A stretch of 6,486 bases of DNA from DASZJY01 sp036260255 (GTDB lineage: Bacteria > Actinomycetota > Acidimicrobiia > Acidimicrobiales > AC-14): assembly GCA_036260255.1 (NCBI GenBank), contig DATAAF010000007.1:1-6486 (forward strand), read 5' to 3'. A program made the position numbers and the translations under genes. Positions within the stretch are counted from its first letter, which is position 1, and each line of letters opens with the position of its first letter. Shown here piece after piece: positions 1-5,399 of this stretch. The notes beneath the pieces are model-generated. The model ran no database searches and was not told the DNA's origin. It saw only the letters and a list, made by a program, of their open reading frames with translations.

Positions 1-1014
1 GGCCGCCGGGGCGGCCGTCGCCCGGTCGGCGCTCGACTGGAGGAGGAGACGCAGGATGAGCTCGCCGAGCACCCCGCCGTCCACCGGGTCGCCTCCCGGT
101 TCGGGGTCGGCCACCGCCTTGGGCTGCTCGCCGGCCAGGTAGCGCTCCGGGTGCAGCACCGCCTCGGTGGAGACCGGGGGGTCGACCAGGGCGGCGTCGA
201 GGCGCGGCGGCCCGCCCGCCGCCAGGAGGGCGTTCACGAGAGCCTCGCCCGCCTCGTACGGGAACGCGAGCAAGGCCTCGAATACGCGGGGCACCGCCGC
301 CGACGTGCTGGCGTCGGGCGGGTCGCCGTCGATCTCGGCTTGGCGCCGGTCCTCGGGGGAGAGGGAAGCGAAGTAGCGGGATTCGATCCGCACGGCGTCG
401 CCCTCGACGAGCGCCTGGAAGGCCACGGACGCCTCGTCGTCGCGCTCGTCGAGCTCCGGACGGTCGAGGCCGAAGCGCTGGTCGTCGAGGGCGTGGGTCA
501 GCTCGTGGACCAGCACTCGGCGGACCGCCGGCGTGGCCCGGGAGCCGCGGACGAGGAGCACCTCGCGCTCGGGGTCGTAGAACCCGAGGATGCGGTCGTC
601 CGACCCCTCGTCGATGGCCGTGGGGTCGAAGTCGCCCTCCACCAGGGCGAGGGCGCGGAACAGCCCCACGAACATCCTCGGGTCCACCTCGTCGTCGCCC
701 TGCGGCCGCAGCCGGCGTACCGCCGCCTCGAACCGCTCGTCCGAGGCGAGGCGCACGTCGACCGGACGGGCGAAGCGCTGGCCCCGTTCCCGCTCGACGA
801 AGGCCTCGAGCTCTATGACGACCTGCTCGAGGGCGGGCGGGACCCGGCGCCCGTCCCGTCCGAGGCGAAGGGCGACGACGATGCCGTCGGCGACGAGCAC
901 GACGGCGAGAGCGACGGCGCAGACCCGCGGCAAGAGACGGAAGGCGATGGCCCAGTCTCCCGCGGGGGGACCCGCACGGGGCCCCGCCCGGGCCGGCGGC
1001 CGAGACGCCAGCAT
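1..1014 (-). CDS. Putative membrane-anchored zinc metallopeptidase (HELTH motif), C-terminus cut by window edge
   Basis: An open minus-strand frame runs from ATG 1014 off the left edge (338 codons visible, no stop). A TAG lies directly upstream of the ATG, so no longer start exists; no convincing Shine-Dalgarno is visible. After a Pro/Ala/Arg-rich stretch of about 18 residues comes a hydrophobic segment (about residues 28-52, AVALAVVLVADGIVVALRL core), probably one membrane anchor that places the rest outside the cytoplasm. The motif H170-E-L-T-H174 (bases 507-493) is preceded by FYDPEREVLLVRG-type sequence. E204 in ALVEGDA, about 30 residues after the second histidine, is a plausible third zinc ligand, as in gluzincin-like peptidases. 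I know this layout from uncharacterised actinobacterial and chloroflexal proteins; the exact family is not certain. It is divergent from the DUF3107 gene, with 33 bases between starts. Coding is well supported; substrate and proteolytic activity are unknown. Confidence 0.8.
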   Translation of the reverse strand, partial: MLASRPPARAGPRAGPPAGDWAIAFRLLPRVCAVALAVVLVADGIVVALRLGRDGRRVPPALEQVVIELEAFVERERGQRFARPVDVRLASDERFEAAVRRLRPQGDDEVDPRMFVGLFRALALVEGDFDPTAIDEGSDDRILGFYDPEREVLLVRGSRATPAVRRVLVHELTHALDDQRFGLDRPELDERDDEASVAFQALVEGDAVRIESRYFASLSPEDRRQAEIDGDPPDASTSAAVPRVFEALLAFPYEAGEALVNALLAAGGPPRLDAALVDPPVSTEAVLHPERYLAGEQPKAVADPEPGGDPVDGGVLGELILRLLLQSSADRATAAPAA

Positions 1015-1015
1015 C

Positions 1016-1021
1016 TACGCT
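1016..1021 (+). promoter_or_regulatory. Candidate -10 hexamer TACGCT before the DUF3107 gene
   Basis: TACGCT fits the actinobacterial TAnnnT -10 pattern and lies 27 bases before the GTG at 1048, so a transcript would begin near 1028 and include the Shine-Dalgarno at 1036-1044. No -35 resembling TTGACA is visible at the right distance, and the element overlaps the stop codon just upstream of the divergent peptidase gene. The assignment rests on position and one hexamer only. Confidence 0.2.
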
Positions 1022-1035
1022 TGGGCGGACACCAC

Positions 1036-1044
1036 GAGGAGAGG
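1036..1044 (+). promoter_or_regulatory. Shine-Dalgarno sequence fixing the DUF3107 start
   Basis: GAGGAGAGG contains AGGAG at 1037-1041, six bases before the GTG at 1048. The reading frame stays open far upstream (back to about 151), but that extension is antisense to the metallopeptidase gene and gives a low-complexity sequence. This site together with family homology from MQVRIGV onward fixes the start at 1048. Confidence 0.7.
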
Positions 1045-1047
1045 CCC

Positions 1048-1284
1048 GTGCAGGTTCGGATCGGAGTGACCCACTCGCCCAAGGAGATCGAGGTCGACGT
1101 CGAGGTCGACGACGACGGCCAAGGGCTGGCCGACGAGATCAGCGAGGCCCTGGGCGGGAAGGAGTCGGTGCTCTGGCTCGTCGACCGCAGGGGTCGGCGA
1201 GTCGGCGTCGCCACCGACAAGGTCTCCTACGTGGAGATCGGCAGCGACGCCGGGGACCGCCGGGTCGGCTTCAGCGCCCTCTGA
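1048..1284 (+). CDS. DUF3107 family protein, 78 residues (Rv3208A-like)
   Basis: This small acidic cytosolic protein of unknown function begins MQVRIGVTHSPKEIEVDVEV. Conserved features of actinobacterial DUF3107 proteins are visible: the opening (V/I)-x-I-G-V strand with a P-(K/R)-E, a central E(A/I)L-GK segment, the strand DRRGRRVGVATDKVSYVEIG at residues 44-63, and the RRVGF-A ending. M. tuberculosis Rv3208A (TB9.4) is a family member of similar size. No catalytic residues, cysteines, signal peptide or membrane segment are visible. The GTG start has a strong Shine-Dalgarno. The gene is first in a same-strand run, 23 bases ahead of the first ATPase, so it is probably co-transcribed with the ATPase pair and the kinase. 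Family assignment is confident; I cannot give a function. Confidence 0.88.
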   Translation: MQVRIGVTHSPKEIEVDVEVDDDGQGLADEISEALGGKESVLWLVDRRGRRVGVATDKVSYVEIGSDAGDRRVGFSAL

Positions 1285-1307
1285 GTCGAGCCCGCGCCGC
1301 CCCTTCC

Positions 1308-2255
1308 ATGGCCGTCGACCTCCTGCACCGGCGGCTCCTGTTCGTCACCGGTAAGGGGGGGACGGGGAAGACGTCCATCGCCGCCGGCCTCTCGCTCCTC
1401 GCCGCCCAGCGGGGCGCCAAGGTGCTCGCCTGCGACGTCGACGCCAAGGGCGACCTCGCCGAGTTCTTCGAGTCGGCGCCGGTCGGGTTCCGTCCCCGCG
1501 AGGTGCAGCCGCGGCTGTTCGCCATGTCGATGAACACCGAGGAGTCGCTGCAGGAGTACCTGCGCATCCAGCTGCACCTCCCGGCGATGGCCCGGGTCGG
1601 GCCGCTGGCCCGCGCCTTCGACTTCGTGGCAACCGCCGCCCCGGGCGTGCGCGAGGTCCTCACCGTCGGCAAGCTCGCCTACGAGGTCCGCGAGCGCCAC
1701 TACGACCTGGTCGTCACCGACGCCGCCGCCAGCGGCCACGTAGTCGGCCAGCTCGCCGCTCCCCAGGCGATCGACGACCTGGTGCGGGTCGGGCCCGTGC
1801 ACCAGCAGACGGGCTGGATGCTCGACATCCTCGGCGACCCGGCGGTGACCGGTGTGGTCATCGTCACCACGCCCGAAGAGATGCCGGTGAACGAGACCAT
1901 CGAGCTCGTCGGCCGCATGCGGACGGAGATCGAGATCGACGTGGCCGCCATCGTAGTCAACCGGGTCCTCCCCGAGCTGTTCAGCCACAGCGACGAGGAG
2001 CTGTTCGAGCGCCTGCGCCAGCCGGCGCTCGCCGGTGTCGTCTCCGAGAAGGCAGGGGGCCCGGTGGACGACGTCTTCGAGGCGGCGCGGCTCGCCGTCA
2101 CGCTGCGCCGCACCCGTGCCGGGCACCTCGAACGCCTCATGGACGCGGTCGGCGACATCCCCCTGCTCTTCGTCCCTTATCTCTTCGCCCGGGGCCACGG
2201 GCTGCGGACCACCGCCCAGACGGCCGAAGCCCTCTCCGCCGAGCTCGGGTACTGA
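1308..2255 (+). CDS. ArsA/Get3-type P-loop ATPase, first of a pair (BagA/Rv3679-like)
   Basis: A cytosolic SIMIBI-class ATPase of 315 residues, of the anion-transporting ATPase/Get3 superfamily. The deviant Walker A motif GKGGTGKTS is at residues 15-23, with the signature lysine K16 and the P-loop lysine K21. ACDVDAKGDL (41-50) follows at the A' position. The switch II-like DAAASGHVVGQL begins at D138, and the nucleotide-base segment VVNRVLPEL follows later. The only cysteine seen is C42, so the arsenite-binding cysteine triad of true ArsA is absent, arguing against arsenite efflux. In M. tuberculosis the equivalent pair Rv3679/Rv3680 has been described as Get3 homologues (BagA/BagB) with stress phenotypes. 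ATG 1308 has no good Shine-Dalgarno, so translation may depend on coupling to the DUF3107 gene 23 bases upstream. The second ATPase starts 3 bases after the stop. The substrate is unknown. Confidence 0.9.
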   Translation: MAVDLLHRRLLFVTGKGGTGKTSIAAGLSLLAAQRGAKVLACDVDAKGDLAEFFESAPVGFRPREVQPRLFAMSMNTEESLQEYLRIQLHLPAMARVGPLARAFDFVATAAPGVREVLTVGKLAYEVRERHYDLVVTDAAASGHVVGQLAAPQAIDDLVRVGPVHQQTGWMLDILGDPAVTGVVIVTTPEEMPVNETIELVGRMRTEIEIDVAAIVVNRVLPELFSHSDEELFERLRQPALAGVVSEKAGGPVDDVFEAARLAVTLRRTRAGHLERLMDAVGDIPLLFVPYLFARGHGLRTTAQTAEALSAELGY

Positions 2256-2258
2256 CCG

Positions 2259-3431
2259 GTGGCGCGCGCCCAGGCTCGGCGTACGTCGGGATCGCTCGAG
2301 CACCTGCTCGCCGCCAGGGAGATCGCCATCTGCTGCGGCGCCGGCGGTGTGGGCAAGACCACCGTGGCCGCCGCCGCGGCGACGATGGCCAGCCTCTCCC
2401 TGGGCGGGAAGGTGCTGGTGCTCACCGTCGACCCGGCCCGCCGGCTGGCCGACGCCCTGGGCTTGGAGACGCTCGGCAACGTCGAGACGAGGGTGTCGTC
2501 GGAGGCCCTCAAGACGGCAGGGGTCGAGCCCCGAGGCGAGCTGTGGGCCGCCATGCTCGACACCAAGGAAGAGTGGGACGAGCTCGTCCGCCGCCATGCG
2601 CCCGACGCCCACACGGCCCGGCGCATCCTCGAGAACCCGCTCTACCAGAACGTCTCCGCCCGCTTCGTGCAGAGCCACGAGTACATCGCCATGGAGCGGC
2701 TGTACGACCTGCACCGGTCGGGCCGCTACGACCTCATCGTCGTGGACACGCCCCCTACCCGCCACGCCATCGACTTCCTCGCCGCTCCCGACCGGATGGC
2801 CGACTTCTTCTCGAGCCGGCTGCTGCGGTGGCTGACCCGTCCCGCCCGCTCCCGCATGCTCAACCTGGCGACCCGGCCCTTCTACCAGGTGGCCGACCGG
2901 ATCCTCGGCTCGCAGTTCCTCGAGGACGTCACCGAGTTCTTCCTGCTCTTCCAGACGATGTACCCGGGCTTCGCCGAGCGGGCCCGGGCGGTGAAGCACC
3001 TCCTGCACGACCGGCGAACGACGTTCCTCGTGGTCACGACGCTGGAGGCGGCGCCGGTTCGGGAGGCCGAGTTCTTCCTGTCGGCGCTGGGCGACCAGGG
3101 CTTCCACGCCGGGGCGCTGGTGCTCAACAAGGTCCTGCCGCCCTACCTGCTGGACCCCGCCGCCGCCAAGGTCGCCGAGCGCCTCTCGGCCGAGGCGCCG
3201 GCGGTGGCCGACGCCCTCCCGGAGGCCGGACCGCCTCAGGCCGTCACCCGGGTCCTGCGGGAGGTGGCCGAGAGCTTCCTCAACTTCCAAGTGGTGGCCA
3301 AGCGGGAGGCCGAGCTGCGGGCCGAGCTGGCGGCTTCGGCCGAGGTGATCGTCAGCGTGCCGTCGTTCGACACCGACATCTACGACGTCGCCGGGCTCGT
3401 CCAGCTCGGGCAAGCGATGTGGAGCGGCTGA
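2259..3431 (+). CDS. ArsA/Get3-type P-loop ATPase, second of a pair (BagB/Rv3680-like)
   Basis: The 390-residue partner of the preceding ATPase starts at GTG 2259, 3 bases past its stop (TGA-CCG-GTG), which implies translational coupling and an obligate pair. The P-loop is CCGAGGVGKTT (residues 25-35). The usual signature lysine (GKGG) is replaced by A28, while the phosphate-binding K33 is kept. TVDPARRLADALG begins at T56, with D58, and the switch region VVDTPPTRHAIDFL has D163 and H169; both are hallmark strings of this family. Residues about 175-245 form a helical, amphipathic stretch rich in Leu/Phe/Met/Arg, at the place where Get3/ArsA proteins carry their client- or metal-binding helical insert. 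VLNKVLPPYL is the later nucleotide-base segment. No membrane segment is seen. The protein probably works as a hetero-oligomer with the upstream ATPase; the client or anion is unknown. Confidence 0.9.
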   Translation: MARAQARRTSGSLEHLLAAREIAICCGAGGVGKTTVAAAAATMASLSLGGKVLVLTVDPARRLADALGLETLGNVETRVSSEALKTAGVEPRGELWAAMLDTKEEWDELVRRHAPDAHTARRILENPLYQNVSARFVQSHEYIAMERLYDLHRSGRYDLIVVDTPPTRHAIDFLAAPDRMADFFSSRLLRWLTRPARSRMLNLATRPFYQVADRILGSQFLEDVTEFFLLFQTMYPGFAERARAVKHLLHDRRTTFLVVTTLEAAPVREAEFFLSALGDQGFHAGALVLNKVLPPYLLDPAAAKVAERLSAEAPAVADALPEAGPPQAVTRVLREVAESFLNFQVVAKREAELRAELAASAEVIVSVPSFDTDIYDVAGLVQLGQAMWSG

Positions 3432-3459
3432 AGGTTCCTACAGTGGAGGCGAGAGAGAC

Positions 3460-4929
3460 ATGGCCTCGCTGACCGAGATCGCCACGATGACCGACCTGGA
3501 TGCGGCCGCCCTCGGCCACATCCAGCGGCTGGTCGCGTCGTGGGGCTTCCTGGCCGATCTCTGCTTCGCCGACCTGCTGCTCTACGTGCCGGTGGTGGGA
3601 GAACCCGACGACCCGCCCAAGTTCGTGGTGCTCGACCAGATGCGGCCGACGACCAGCCAGACGCTCTACCGCGAGGACCGGGTGGGCGAGGTCGTGGACG
3701 GCGAGGACTGCCCCCTCGTCGCCCGGGCGTGGGAGCTGGGCCAGATCATCGACGGCGAGGTGGACGGCAGCCCGCGGGGCGAGGCCGCCAACGTGCAGTG
3801 CATCCCCGTGCGGTTCAAGGAGGGGCTGCTCGGGATCCTCACCCGGGAGTCGGCACCGTCGGTGGGTCGCCGTCCGGGTGAGCTCGAGCGGGTGTACCTC
3901 GACATCTTCGATCGGTTTGCCCGGATGATCTCCGCCGGCGAGTTCCCCTTCGGCGCCGAGAGCACCGAGCCCAAGGACGCCCCCCGCGTGGGTGACGGGG
4001 TGGCCCGCCTCGACGCCGCCGCCCGGGTCGACTTCGCCTCCCCCAACTTCATCTCCGCCCTCCACCGCATGGGGATCCACGCCAGCGTGATCGGGGCCCG
4101 GCTCGGCGAGATCGGGTTCGACGAGGCGCCCGTGCGGGCCGCCTTCGCCATCGGCCTGCCCATCACCGAGGAGCTGGAGCGTAAGGACGTGACCCTCCTC
4201 GTGCGCTGCATCCCCCTCCTCGAGCGGGGGGCGGTGACAGGAGCCCTGGTGATCGTCCGGGACGTGTCCGAGCTGCGCCGACGGGACCGGCTGCTGGTGT
4301 CCAAGGACGTCCTGATCCGCGAGATGCACCACCGGGTCAAGAACAATCTCCAGACCATCGCGTCGATCCTCCGCCTGCAGGGCCGCCGTTTGGCGTCGCC
4401 GGAGGCCAAGGAGGCGATCGAGGAGTCGGTCCAGCGCATCCGCGCCATCGCCCTGGTCCACGAACGGCTCTCCACCGGGGCCAGCGCCGAGGTCGACTTC
4501 GGGGACATCGTGCGGTCGCTCGTGCGCTGGGTCGAGGAGGGGCTGGTGTCGCCCGACCGCCGGGTGGAGTTCGCCGTCGAGGGCGATCCCGGGCCGCTGC
4601 GCGCGGAGGTCGCCACGCCGCTGGCGGTCGCCCTCACGGAGCTGCTGCAGAACGCGGTGGAGCACGGGTTCCCGCCCGGATGGTCGAACGACCGGCCCGG
4701 CCGGGTGGTGGTGTCGCTGTCCAACGACGGCTCGGAGCTGGTCGTGAGGGTGAAGGACGACGGCGCCGGGCTCCCGTCGATGTTCGAGGCCGAGAAGCCC
4801 AGCCTCGGTCTCACCATCGTCCGCACGCTGATCACGACCGAGCTCGAGGGCAGCCTCACCCTGTCGAGCGACGGGGGGACGGTGGCCGAGGCGAGGGTGC
4901 CCGTCGCCGCCGGGCGGGCGCTGGAGTAG
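3460..4929 (+). CDS. pdtaS: PdtaS-like soluble sensor histidine kinase (H_kinase_N/GAF, PAS, HisKA_2, HATPase)
   Basis: A 489-residue cytosolic kinase, close to the roughly 500 of M. tuberculosis PdtaS (Rv3220c). In order: an N-terminal GAF-like H_kinase_N domain (about 5-155), a PAS domain beginning GDGVARLDAAARVDFASPN (about 178-275), a short charged linker, the HisKA_2 dimerisation helix with REMHHRVKNNLQ (H290/H291; the histidine before Arg is the likely phosphoacceptor), and the ATPase domain with N-box E394-LLQ-N398, DDGAG (433-437) and SLGL (G450). No membrane segment is present, so the signal is internal. In the known pathway PdtaS phosphorylates PdtaR, an ANTAR RNA-binding antiterminator; no such regulator is in this window. 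ATG 3460 has GGAGG at 3445-3449. The 28-base gap to the ATPase gene suggests co-transcription, although TACAGT at 3439-3444 could be a weak internal -10. The gene converges on whiB. Confidence 0.9.
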   Translation: MASLTEIATMTDLDAAALGHIQRLVASWGFLADLCFADLLLYVPVVGEPDDPPKFVVLDQMRPTTSQTLYREDRVGEVVDGEDCPLVARAWELGQIIDGEVDGSPRGEAANVQCIPVRFKEGLLGILTRESAPSVGRRPGELERVYLDIFDRFARMISAGEFPFGAESTEPKDAPRVGDGVARLDAAARVDFASPNFISALHRMGIHASVIGARLGEIGFDEAPVRAAFAIGLPITEELERKDVTLLVRCIPLLERGAVTGALVIVRDVSELRRRDRLLVSKDVLIREMHHRVKNNLQTIASILRLQGRRLASPEAKEAIEESVQRIRAIALVHERLSTGASAEVDFGDIVRSLVRWVEEGLVSPDRRVEFAVEGDPGPLRAEVATPLAVALTELLQNAVEHGFPPGWSNDRPGRVVVSLSNDGSELVVRVKDDGAGLPSMFEAEKPSLGLTIVRTLITTELEGSLTLSSDGGTVAEARVPVAAGRALE

Positions 4930-4944
4930 GGCGGGGAGGCGGTG

Positions 4945-5235
4945 TCAGCAGGCGCGGCGGCGCCGGGCCAGCCACGCCTTGCGGAGCTTGCGACGCTCGT
5001 CCTCGGAGGTCCCTCCCCAGACGCCCGACTCCTGGTTGGTCGCGAGGGCGAACTCCAGGCACTCGGCCTGGGCCTCGCACGAGCGGCAGACGGCCTTGGC
5101 GGCGGCGATCTGGTCGAGCGCCAGCCCGGTCGTGCCTACAGGGAAGAACAGGTCGGGATCGGTGTCCCGGCAGGCGGCCCGTCGCCGCCAATCGTCGGCG
5201 TCCCACTCATGCGTCCGGCTCCAGGTGAGGGCCAC
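4945..5235 (-). CDS. whiB1: WhiB1-type [4Fe-4S] regulator
   Basis: A 96-residue WhiB-family protein from the GTG at 5235. In this numbering the four cysteines are C22, C50, C53 and C59, with 27, 2 and 5 residues between them, the same spacing as M. tuberculosis WhiB1. DTDPDLFFPVG follows the first cysteine, and the family turn SGVWGG (70-75) and an Arg/Lys-rich C-terminal tail (SEDERRKLRK onward) are present. Family members hold a nitric-oxide-sensitive [4Fe-4S] cluster, bind the primary sigma factor and modulate transcription. The frame could be extended 11 codons to a GTG at 5268, but that lies inside a perfect CRP-like palindrome and has no Shine-Dalgarno, whereas GTG 5235 has GGAGG six bases upstream. 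The stop is 15 bases from the stop of the convergent kinase; PdtaS and WhiB1 are also neighbours in mycobacteria (Rv3220c/Rv3219), which supports orthology. Confidence 0.93.
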   Translation of the reverse strand: MALTWSRTHEWDADDWRRRAACRDTDPDLFFPVGTTGLALDQIAAAKAVCRSCEAQAECLEFALATNQESGVWGGTSEDERRKLRKAWLARRRRAC

Positions 5236-5241
5236 TGACTT

Positions 5242-5246
5242 CCTCC
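5242..5246 (-). promoter_or_regulatory. Shine-Dalgarno GGAGG that decides the whiB start
   Basis: On the minus strand CCGGAGGAAGTCAGTG places a consensus GGAGG six bases before the GTG at 5235. The longer in-frame GTG at 5268 has only GTACGCTAGTTT before it and no ribosome-binding match. The site sits just downstream of the CRP-like palindrome. Confidence 0.75.
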
Positions 5247-5252
5247 GGCAGC

Positions 5253-5270
5253 TTGTGACTGCTTTCACAA
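5253..5270. promoter_or_regulatory. Perfect CRP/FNR-type palindrome upstream of whiB
   Basis: TTGTGA-CTGCTT-TCACAA is a perfect 6+6 inverted repeat with a 6-base spacer, matching the CRP consensus TGTGA-N6-TCACA at all ten defined positions. It stands out in an otherwise GC-rich region. It lies 18 bases upstream of the proposed whiB start and 7 bases upstream of its Shine-Dalgarno. In M. tuberculosis the cAMP receptor protein (Rv3676) is known to bind the whiB1 promoter region, so a CRP homologue is the best candidate ligand. Being close to or downstream of the likely transcription start, the site suggests repression or a roadblock, unless the promoter lies elsewhere. Confidence 0.75.
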
Positions 5271-5273
5271 ACT

Positions 5274-5279
5274 AGCGTA
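5274..5279 (-). promoter_or_regulatory. Candidate proximal -10 (TACGCT) for whiB
   Basis: TACGCT on the minus strand fits TAnnnT and is the same hexamer as the candidate before the DUF3107 gene. Transcription would begin near 5267, inside the CRP-like palindrome, giving a leader of about 30 bases with the Shine-Dalgarno included. No good -35 is visible 16-18 bases upstream. It is an alternative to the distal candidate at 5320-5349. Confidence 0.25.
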
Positions 5280-5319
5280 CCCATAATCGCGACACTGAAA
5301 CGACGGGGGCTTCGAGAAA

Positions 5320-5349
5320 AGTGTAAACCGGGTGACAGACGGGCCACAA
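5320..5349 (-). promoter_or_regulatory. Candidate distal promoter for whiB (TTGTGG-N18-TACACT)
   Basis: On the minus strand TTGTGG (5349-5344) and TACACT (5325-5320) are separated by 18 bases, a fair match to a housekeeping sigma-factor promoter with TAnnnT at -10. Transcription would start near 5313, giving a leader of about 78 bases that contains the CRP-like palindrome. The -35 matches consensus only in its TTG part, so this is a candidate only. Confidence 0.35.
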
Positions 5350-5369
5350 GAACTTTGTGCGGAAGTTCT
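5349..5369. repeat. Short inverted repeat AGAACTT-N7-AAGTTCT between lipid kinase and whiB
   Basis: A perfect 7-bp inverted repeat with a 7-base loop lies about 31 bases after the lipid kinase stop and overlaps the -35 side of the candidate whiB promoter. A second small inverted repeat, CACAA-N5-TTGTG (5345-5359), overlaps it. The stem is short and AT-rich and no T-run follows on the minus strand, so it would be a poor intrinsic terminator; an operator for a dimeric protein is equally possible. Confidence 0.35.
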
Positions 5370-5399
5370 CAAGCTCTCTGCGACGGGCGCCGCCGGCCG

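Noticed and set aside
151..1047. Plus-strand upstream extension of the DUF3107 frame to a 377-residue protein
   Set aside because: The extension is antisense to the HELTH metallopeptidase gene and of low complexity. GTG 1048 has a proper Shine-Dalgarno and matches the family start.
1090..1110. Direct repeat GAGGTCGAC at 1090-1098 and 1102-1110
   Set aside because: Explained by the coded EVDVEVD peptide in the DUF3107 protein; no sign of a regulatory repeat.
1227..3413. Long open minus-strand frame (about 728 codons) opposite the two ATPase genes
   Set aside because: Its translation is low-complexity (Gly, Arg, His, Glu, Val-rich) with no family motif. It is the usual antisense shadow of GC-rich codons; the plus strand has clear P-loop motifs.
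1308..3431. Arsenite efflux (arsA) assignment for the ATPase pair
   Set aside because: The first subunit has only one cysteine and no ArsA-like cysteine triad is evident. There are no arsB, arsR, arsC or arsD neighbours.
3352..4859. Long open minus-strand frames (437 and 397 codons) opposite the histidine kinase
   Set aside because: The plus strand shows all kinase motifs in order. The antisense translations are biased in composition with no recognisable domain.
4930..5000. GC-rich hairpin potential around the kinase/whiB ends as a bidirectional terminator
   Set aside because: Stems there are what GC-rich coding sequence gives by chance, no clean inverted repeat with a T-run was found, and most of the stretch codes for the WhiB tail.
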